Positions 56,860 through 64,000 of a DNA stretch of 64,000 bases are shown here, piece by piece (position 1 is the stretch's first letter; every line of letters starts with the position of its first letter). A program made the position numbers and the translations under genes. The notes under the pieces are model-generated. The model did no database searches and was not told the DNA's origin. It saw nothing but the letters and a program-made list of their open reading frames with translations. This DNA comes from Talaromyces rugulosus (lineage: Eukaryota > Ascomycota > Eurotiomycetes > Eurotiales > Trichocomaceae): contig NC_049565.1 of assembly GCF_013368755.1 (NCBI RefSeq), positions 2,108,001-2,172,000 of the forward strand, given 5' to 3'.

Positions 56860-57696
56860 TTAATTCAGCGTCGCTTTGAATCCAAGGTATGCCTGCTCAA
56901 TATCGAATGACAGCTCGCGAGCCTGATCATCGCTTAGCTCTTCTGTCGCTCGCATCTGGTTCAGCGCGATGAGCCACTGGATGATCTTTCCCCGGGATTC
57001 GAAGTCTCGGTCAGTGACCTTGTTTACCGACTGAATGACTTCAGATAGTAACGGGTGTAGCGCATCCTTCGAGACCATATTCAATTTCAAGGCGTCTAAA
57101 AAGGTGATGAAGTTTTCCGTCGCTGTGAGAATAAGACTGCCAGATGCACCACCAACAGGCGCGTTGGTGGGCGCACCACTGCTTGGAGTATGAGCACCGT
57201 GGGGAGCTTGCTCAACGGTGGCCGGGAGACCAATTCGTAGACGTTCGGTTGCTCTAGGACATTCAAGCTGCTTTCATATAAGTCTTCTTTCAGTCACGAT
57301 GGCTTGACAAGGAACATAACATACATCCCACGTGCGTTTGAACGTTTCCAGGTCCACAAACTCCCGTGCAACAGTGTCGTCACCTAATGTCGATTTGTAC
57401 TGTTTCAGTAAACGAGCGCATGTTTCAGTATATTCTGCTTCCGGTATCGCATCTCTAATGTAGGCCTTTTCGAGTCCATCCAGCGTGATGATTATGCTAT
57501 AAATCTCGGCGAGCGATTCGTAAAGATCGCGCTCGGTAGAGCTAGATGCAAGCTTCACTTCCTTGCCGGGGTTAGTCGGGTCGGAAATGAGGGATCGCGG
57601 ACTTACTTCATCGAGATTGATCGAAGACGACAGGGCAGGATTTGGCGTATAGCTGTAGGGCGTTGGAGCGTATGATAAAGGGCGTTGGAAATCCAT
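56860..57696 (-). CDS. vps28: ESCRT-I subunit Vps28
   Basis: There are two exons, 57696..57325 and 57267..56860 (259 residues), with one 57 bp intron in phase 0. The Vps28 N-terminal core domain has KEVKLASSSTERDLYESLAEIYSIII, LDGLEKAYIRDAI and EFVDLETFKRTWDLECPRATERL. A Gly/Ala/Pro-rich linker follows, then the C-terminal four-helix domain (TATENFITFLDALKLNM, WLIALNQMRATEELSDDQARELSFDIEQAY). The protein is part of the ESCRT-I complex on endosomes, with Vps23 and Vps37, sorting ubiquitinated cargo and, in fungi, supporting the pH-signalling pathway. It is divergent from noc2 across 240 bp. Confidence 0.95.
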
Positions 57697-57936
57697 TTTG
57701 GCCGTTGGGAATGATTCCTGAGCGCTTGCCCGATCTGAAGACTGACTTCAAGGGCAGCCGCGACCATCCAAAGGCGGGGAACAGCGACCTGGTCCGTGCG
57801 CGTCTTTTCTGCCGGGCAGATCGATTTTTTTTTTTAGTTCCGCGAAAAAGTGACTTCTCCGAGATAACACAAGCACCCATTGTCGATTTTGTACACGCAG
57901 CGAAAATTTCGCTTCGCTGTTCTCAGATCAGTCAAG
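57697..57936. promoter_or_regulatory. Short bidirectional promoter of vps28 and noc2
   Basis: 240 bp between two divergent start codons of housekeeping genes, with a T run at about 57826-57836. Confidence 0.6.
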
Positions 57937-60237
57937 ATGGCGCTCAAAGCCAAGAAGTCGACGAAAAAGTTCAACCAACGGCGACTAGGCGATGTCCTCG
58001 AGAGACGAAAGGAGTTTTCGAAGATCAAGCAGAGGCATCAGCTAAACGACAAGAGAAAGGCTAAGAATGCTGAACGCCGGGAAAAGGAAGATGCAGAGAA
58101 GGTGGTCAATCCCAAGGAGCAAGCCAAGGAAAATGCATTTGCGGAAATGAATGTCGATGATTTCTTCGCTGGAGGGTTCGATATTCCTGAACAATCCAAG
58201 GGCAAAGGCTCAAAGGCCGCCAAGAAAGACACAACCCCTAAGATCGGCAAACGGAAACGCATAGATGAGGGTATCGAAGACGGCGGATCTGCCTCTGGCA
58301 GCGCTGAGAGCGACGCAGAGGTGGACGGAGACTCTGATGGCGATGATCAAGTTTCTGATGATGCTAGCAGTGTTGGGGATTTTGAAGCCCACAAAGGGCA
58401 ATTGGAGGCCCTCAAAGATAAGGATCCAGAGTTCTACAAATATCTCAAGGATAACGATGCCGATCTTCTTGATTTTGACGACCAGGGTGACCTGGCTGAA
58501 GTTGACGAGTTGAGCGAGAGCGAAGACCCCCCGGCAAAGAAGAAGAAAAAGTCCAAGAAAGACGCCGAAGATGACGATGCAAGCGAAACCCAACTTACAA
58601 TAGCCATGGTTAAAAAGTGGCAAAATCTTATGCAGGAACAACATTCCATGAAGGCACTACGGCAGACAGTTCTGGCCTTCCGCTCAGCTGCATACATGAA
58701 CGAGGAAGAGGGCCAAAATACAAAATATTCGATTTCAGACTCGGGTGTCTACCATCAAGTTCTCGTCACTTCTCTCGAGTGGGTACCAAAAGTGCTTTCC
58801 CACCACTTGCCAGTCAAGGAGACTGCTGGTGGGAAGCTCAAATTGAGCATGGAGTCAAAAAAGTTCAAAACACTCACCCCGTTGATCAAGTCGTACACCT
58901 CTTCAGTCCACCAGCTCTTGGTCAATCTTACGGACCCATCTACTCTCAAACTCACTCTCTCTTCTGTTGAACCAATGCTGCCGTATCTGTTGCAGTTCAG
59001 AAAGCTCTTGAAGGTTCTCGTGAAGACTGTTGTTGGAATATGGTCCGATAACTCGAGTGTTGAGGCTGTTCGTGTCACTGGTTTTCTCACTATGCGGCGC
59101 TTGATGAAAATTGGCGACGCAGGCATCCGCGAAGCTGTCCTGAAGGCGACATACGAAGGTGTCGTCAAAGGTAGTCGGAACACCACTGTCCACACACTTG
59201 CCGGTGTCAACTTGACCAAGAACTCGGCGGCTGAAATCTGGGGTATTGACCAAAATGTGTCCTACACTGCAGGCTTCAGCTTTATACGCCAGCTTGCAAT
59301 TCATCTCCGTGGCAGCATTACGAACAACAGCAAGGAATCGTACAAAACAATTTACAACTGGCAATACGTGCACTCTCTCGACTTTTGGTCGCGTGTGCTC
59401 TCCCAGCATTGTAATGGTCTTGTTGAAGCAGAGGCTGGTAAACAATCGGCGCTGCGGCCTTTGATTTACCCGGTGGTGCAGATAACCCTGGGTGCTATGC
59501 GTTTGATCCCAACTCCTCAATACTTCCCACTCCGTTTTCAACTCATCCGGGCTCTTTTGCGTATCTCTCGTGCTACTGGGACTTATATCCCATTAGGCCC
59601 AATGCTCTTGGAGGTTCTCAACTCGAACGAAATGCGCAAGCCGCCCAAGTCAAGCACGCTGAAGGCCCCGGATTTCACCACGTCCATTAGGGCTGCCAAA
59701 TCATATCTGCGCACCCGTGTCTACCAAGACGGCGTTGGAGAACAGGTTGCTGAATTATTATCCGAGTTTTTCATCCTCTGGACGAAGAACATCGCGTTTC
59801 CCGAGCTGGCCCTGCCCGTCGTGGTGATGCTGAAGCGCTGGCTTAAGGAAGCTGGATCCCGCACGGGAGGCAATAAGAACACTAAGATCAACCAGATGAT
59901 TTTACTGCTTGTACAAAAACTCGAGCTCAACTCGCGATGGATCGAGGAACGCCGTGCCAAGGTTACATTTGCTCCTAAAGATCGCGCCGAGGTAGAAGGC
60001 TTCCTCAAAGAGACCGAATGGGAATCCACCCCTCTGGGTGCGTTTGTAAAGACCCAGCGGAAGCTTCGTGAGGAGAAAGCTGCCCTTCTTGAACAGGGCC
60101 GACAGGAGGAGGAAAGGCAGCGACAGAAAGAACGCGAAAATGGCAGCAACGATGAGTTGATGGAGGATGCCGAGGTCTCAGCTGATGATGATGACGATGA
60201 AGAAGAGGAGGAGGAGGAGGAGGAGGAAGAAGAGTAG
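57937..60237 (+). CDS. noc2: Nucleolar complex protein 2 (Noc2)
   Basis: A single exon encodes 766 residues. The basic N-terminus (MALKAKKSTKKFNQRRLGD) and an acidic/basic low-complexity stretch (about 60-215) precede the Noc2 domain: FKTLTPLIKSYTSSVHQLLVNLT, PYLLQFRKLLKVLVKTVVGIWSD, TRVYQDGVGEQVAELLSEFF and FPELALPVVVMLKRWLKE. The C-terminus ends in a run of Asp and Glu, encoded by GAG/GAA and GAT repeats (about 60183-60234). Noc2 pairs with Noc1 and Noc3 to move pre-60S ribosome particles from nucleolus to nucleoplasm. The start is the first ATG of the conserved N-terminus. No intron. Confidence 0.95.
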   Translation: MALKAKKSTKKFNQRRLGDVLERRKEFSKIKQRHQLNDKRKAKNAERREKEDAEKVVNPKEQAKENAFAEMNVDDFFAGGFDIPEQSKGKGSKAAKKDTTPKIGKRKRIDEGIEDGGSASGSAESDAEVDGDSDGDDQVSDDASSVGDFEAHKGQLEALKDKDPEFYKYLKDNDADLLDFDDQGDLAEVDELSESEDPPAKKKKKSKKDAEDDDASETQLTIAMVKKWQNLMQEQHSMKALRQTVLAFRSAAYMNEEEGQNTKYSISDSGVYHQVLVTSLEWVPKVLSHHLPVKETAGGKLKLSMESKKFKTLTPLIKSYTSSVHQLLVNLTDPSTLKLTLSSVEPMLPYLLQFRKLLKVLVKTVVGIWSDNSSVEAVRVTGFLTMRRLMKIGDAGIREAVLKATYEGVVKGSRNTTVHTLAGVNLTKNSAAEIWGIDQNVSYTAGFSFIRQLAIHLRGSITNNSKESYKTIYNWQYVHSLDFWSRVLSQHCNGLVEAEAGKQSALRPLIYPVVQITLGAMRLIPTPQYFPLRFQLIRALLRISRATGTYIPLGPMLLEVLNSNEMRKPPKSSTLKAPDFTTSIRAAKSYLRTRVYQDGVGEQVAELLSEFFILWTKNIAFPELALPVVVMLKRWLKEAGSRTGGNKNTKINQMILLLVQKLELNSRWIEERRAKVTFAPKDRAEVEGFLKETEWESTPLGAFVKTQRKLREEKAALLEQGRQEEERQRQKERENGSNDELMEDAEVSADDDDDEEEEEEEEEEEE

Positions 60238-61007
60238 ATCCCACCAGCGTCTGTTTATTCGATGCTATTTTCTATGCATGTATAATGTTTTGTGTATGGG
60301 CCAAGCTTAGTAAATGAAGCCTTTCTTTTCAGCTAATTCCGCCACATCCTCTGTAGGGAGTAGTTGATGCGCACGTGTTTATCAATCTGCATATGCAGCA
60401 TGCTTAATAAAAATTTAATAATAGCAGTCGGCGATTCTTCTACCCGGCGGGGAACAAATTTCCCGGCCAGCGATTCTCACCGCCTTCCTCTCTCTCCATC
60501 ATCAATTTTTTTCTTTTCCCCTCACTCCCACTACGCAATCTTCGCAGCAGAGAGAACTGGCAATTCGTATAGTCAATATCCATCTTTTGAACACCCTCTC
60601 TACGCAGCCTCTTTTTCGTTATTTTCCAAGTCCCAATGGTCTTCGCCGTTGTGTTTGTTCTCTAACAAAGGGTCATACAAACCACGCGCCTTTTTGCTAC
60701 GCCAGCTTTTCTTTTTGACGGCAATGTCTTTAGCAGATATAATCTGGGATTCGAAAAAAATAGGGTCTTACGGGTAGTTCTTAAAGGCCTAGCATACGCG
60801 TTTTATATACCGTTTCTCCCGCTTTAGGGGAGAACAAAATTTCCGTTACAGGTGCCTATTGTCCCGAGGACTCTTCCTGTCACCTTGAAGTCATCTGTTG
60901 TAATTAGACCCGCCTTACTCTGAGTCTATAAATATGAGAGGTAGGTTTCTTCACCTTCATATTCTGTATGCTATTCGTTTATGGGAGATTATGTTGATAA
61001 CTGATTG
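60238..61007. other. Intergenic, no gene seen
   Basis: Same-strand gap between noc2 and the Trk gene. A frame at 60364-60777 shows no family character. A pyrimidine-rich tract at about 60480-60530 may belong to the Trk promoter. Confidence 0.5.
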
Positions 61008-63258
61008 ATGATGTTAGTCAACGAGAAACGAGTCGTTAGGAGGATGCGTAGCCTCCTTCCGCCGCTTAACTTTCTTACTCTCCATTATCTATATTTCATT
61101 ATCATGGGCTTGCTATGGAGCCTTATATTTTGGGCCTCTTCCGAACCAGCTAAGACCATCACCTATACTGATTCGCTATTCTTGAGCCTCAGTGCTATGA
61201 CCGGAGCCGGCTTGAATACTGTACGTCCTGAATGATCTAGGATACATTTCATCATTATTATTTGGGCTGACATATGCAGGTCAACCTTTCCACCCTAAAT
61301 ACATTCCAGCAGGTTGTCCTGTTCTGCTTGATACTACTCGGTCATCCCATTTTGATCTCAAGCACCGTCCTTTTTGTACGCAAACGCGCTTTCGAAACAA
61401 AATTTCGTGGGATTGCCGAGGAGCATGCACAGAGATGTTTATCACTCCAACATTCTATTCATCTACCTCGCATTGGGAAAAAGAAACACGAAGCGAAAGA
61501 TTTCAATACGTCTGACTCTAAACAGAACACACCTGAGTCACACCAAAAAGGCACCGGGGCACAACATCATCTGGCAGTCCTCCGGCTCAAAGTAGCGAAT
61601 AAAGATGTGTCTTCTGAAACTCCGTGTCAGGATCCCGATACAATTGGGTGGGTCGATGATGATCAAATCACTATCAGCACCACTGCCCGTGAAAGGAACA
61701 GGCATCGCGTCTTCCCGATGGCTGGCATTGGTGCGCACCCAGATGCAAAAGACCCCAAAGATGCAGTTCCTAGTTCATTTATTGACGATGAACGGCGTCC
61801 ATCACTCATCAAAAATGCCATCCGAGGCACTCAAAAATATTTTCTCTCGAGGGGCTTCATATCACGCAACTCTCAATTCCATGGTCTCACTGTCTCTGAT
61901 CGTGAAAAACTGGGTGGCGTGGAGTATAAAGCCATCTCGTTCTTGTCCGTCGTCGTCCCCTTGTACTTTTTATTGTTCAACATTCTCGGTGCTGTAGGAA
62001 TCGGGGCATGGATAACTGCTTACCGACCCGCTGTTGCGCGTGTCAATGGCTTGAACCCATTCTGGACCGGGGCCTTTTTTGCCGTTTCTGCATTCGGGAA
62101 TAACGGAATGTCTCTTCTAGACGTCAATATGACTGCCCTGCAGACCAGGTATGAAGTTATTTATATAAAAAAAAATAAGCTAGTATTGTGTTGACCTTGT
62201 CTAGTGTCTATGTTCTTCTGACGATGGGATTCCTTATCCTTGCGGGAAATACACTCTATCCTTGTTTTCTTCGTCTTTCCATCTGGGCAATTAGACGTCT
62301 GCTTCCCACAACGTTATGGTTTGAAGAGTGGAGGTGTGTGCTTGACTTCATTCTCGATCACCCACGAAGGGTATATACACATATCTTTCCCAGTCGGCAT
62401 ACCTGGTACTTGCTTGCTACAGTTATATTACTGAATGGAATCGACTGGGCGGGGTTTGAATTGCTCTCCATCGGAAACACGAGCATCCGAAATCTAGGTG
62501 CCTATCGCGTTATAGACGGACTGTTCCAAGCCTTCGCCGTGCGATCCGGTGGTTTTTATGTCGTCACAATTGCCAATTTGCACCAGGGGTTACTGGTTCT
62601 TTATGTGCTGATGATGTATATCTCGGCACTCCCTGTACTGCTAAGTATTCGAAACACCAATGTCTATGAGGAACGCTCTCTAGGCATCTACGCGGACGAT
62701 CATCTCGCTGAGGACCAACGGCACCACGCTTCATTAGGCACCATCTTTGGTCACGTCAAGAGTCTATTTACGTCATTCGGCAGTGACCAAAGGGGGGGAA
62801 ATGCCAGGCAAGATGACGAGAACAAGGCCTCGCGCAGCTACTTTGTCCGTCAACAACTACGATCACAACTGAGCCATGATATCTGGTGGATTTGTCTTGG
62901 GGTACTATTTATCAGCATTGCAGAGGGGCCTTCATACTCGAGAGACCCGGTAACTTTCTCCACATTCAATATTATCTTCGAGGTCGTTTCGGCCTACGGA
63001 TGCGTGGGTCTCACCGTGGGCCTGCCGGACCAGAACTATTCGTTTTCGGGTAGCTGGAATGTCATTAGCAAACTCATCTTGGTCGCTGTCATGCTACGTG
63101 GACGCCATCGTGGACTTCCAGTTGCTATTGACAAGGCTATTATGCTACCGGACGAGTCGCTAGCTTGGGCTGAAGAAGAGGACGCGGCATTGCGGTTGGA
63201 GCGTTCAAAGACGTGGAACAGGGCACATGGCGGTCCAAGAGGAATGGAAATTGTGTGA
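61008..63258 (+). CDS. Trk-type potassium transporter
   Basis: There are three exons, 61008..61220, 61280..62148 and 62205..63258 (711 residues); introns are 59 and 56 bp. The four membrane-pore-membrane units of TrkH/Trk1 are visible through their P-loops: SAMTGAGLNT, SAFGNNGMSL, AVRSGGFYVV and SAYGCVGLTVG, each with the glycine that forms the K+ filter. A long cytosolic loop (about residues 110-265) lies between units one and two, as in fungal Trk proteins. The C-terminus has VMLRGRHRGLPVAIDKAIMLP, typical of the fungal family. It mediates K+ uptake across the plasma membrane. The start could be the ATG at 61008 or the next codon, also ATG. The fungal loop is usually longer, so this is a compact member. 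Confidence 0.92.
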
Positions 63259-64000
63259 TTTTGATGAGATACCGAGAGTGGGGACGGGTTGCATTTACAA
63301 TAGAATGTTTTGATTTTTCTACGTTGAAAAAAATATAAAATGCGTCGTTTTGAATGATTTGCCTGATAAATTTATGGAAATTAGAGTACTCGATACCGAT
63401 TGAGAAATATAGCTGGTGGCTATCGGCCACGCAGATACCAACACCGATGCAGTTGCCTTGTATGTATTTTCTAGCAAGGGGAGAAAAAAAATCGAGTAAT
63501 CGTAATGTAATGCCTGTTCAGCTTTCTATTGCATCTTTATGAGGACTGTGTGATGTCGTGGAGGTCACACCAGAAACGGCAAGAGTAACTTAAAAAGGAA
63601 ATTTGCAAGTAGGCTTCAAAGTGTTAGGCATCTATTAACATGCCTTACAGCAGCCCGCGTCCCATGTATAAAACTATGAAATCGCCTGCGATTTAAATAG
63701 GGTTTTCCATGGTCTTCTAAGGCTTTCTACCTTCTAGATCATGATTGCTGGATGAAAATACTCGGGTAAAGAGACAATACATTTCCCTTCATGTAACAAG
63801 AAGCACTTGCTTCTTTAAATAAAACCTTGGATGACACGTAGTTATCGTGAAATATTGGTGGCTTCTGTTAAACAACTATAAGGGTTGTCACTCCTAAGCG
63901 AACCCGGCTCTCAGGTTGTCATATACACTTGTTGGGTAGTTCAAGTTGTTCAAGCTTTGATCCAAGGCACTCGCACCACCAAATTTCTTGGCTGCCGTGC
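63259..64000. other. Right-edge intergenic sequence
   Basis: Downstream of the Trk gene. A short frame at 63354-63542 is not convincing. Nothing in the last 450 bases can be assigned. Confidence 0.45.

Overview
The window looks like nuclear DNA of a filamentous ascomycete, most likely a Eurotiomycete of the Aspergillus/Penicillium/Talaromyces type. The signs are genes split by many 49-110 bp introns with GT...AG ends and CTAAC-like branch points, four Zn2Cys6 regulators, an L-arabinitol dehydrogenase, a Crh-type GPI wall enzyme, a TTAGGG-type interstitial repeat, and a pogo/Fot transposon carrying the marks of repeat-induced point mutation (RIP). Species is not decided. All exon boundaries were derived by hand from splice signals and reading frame; every multi-exon gene called intact sums to a multiple of three.

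Left part (1-24.6 kb), accessory and metabolic genes: a Zn2Cys6 regulator running off the left edge, an F-box/LRR-like protein, a second Zn2Cys6 regulator, an NmrA-like NAD(P)-binding protein, a divergent GH47 alpha-mannosidase with a substituted catalytic acid, a DUF1445 protein tail-to-tail with a cytochrome P450, a small secreted eight-cysteine protein, a large glycosyltransferase whose tail carries a PPxY motif and three ubiquitin-interacting-like motifs, and L-arabinitol 4-dehydrogenase with two AraR-like sites upstream.

Middle (24.6-33.3 kb): a decayed Sps2/Ecm33-like wall-protein gene, an intron-containing tRNA-Arg(CCG), an APH-like kinase interrupted by a TGA, a Crh-type transglycosylase, a Zn2Cys6 regulator and a short interstitial telomeric repeat.

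Catabolic cluster (33.3-44.4 kb): an acyl-CoA synthetase and an SCP-x-type thiolase share a bidirectional promoter, followed by a Zn2Cys6 regulator, an SDR dehydrogenase, an isochorismatase-like hydrolase with an unresolved N-terminal frame, and an ACS-family MFS transporter. A hidden last exon gives the synthetase a C-terminal SRL, a peroxisomal PTS1 signal. Uptake, CoA activation, 3-hydroxyacyl oxidation and thiolytic cleavage are present, so this reads as an inducible peroxisomal beta-oxidation-like side-chain degradation module of unknown substrate; it is the best candidate here for an undescribed system.

A 1.88 kb pogo-family element (44533-46411) killed by seven TAG codons, plus about 1 kb of AT-rich DNA full of TCAATTGA palindromes, separates the cluster from a housekeeping block (47.4-63.3 kb): ATP synthase subunit g, DEAD-box helicase Rok1, two unrecognised fungal proteins, an EFM2/Rrg1-like methyltransferase, ESCRT-I Vps28, nucleolar Noc2 and a Trk potassium transporter.
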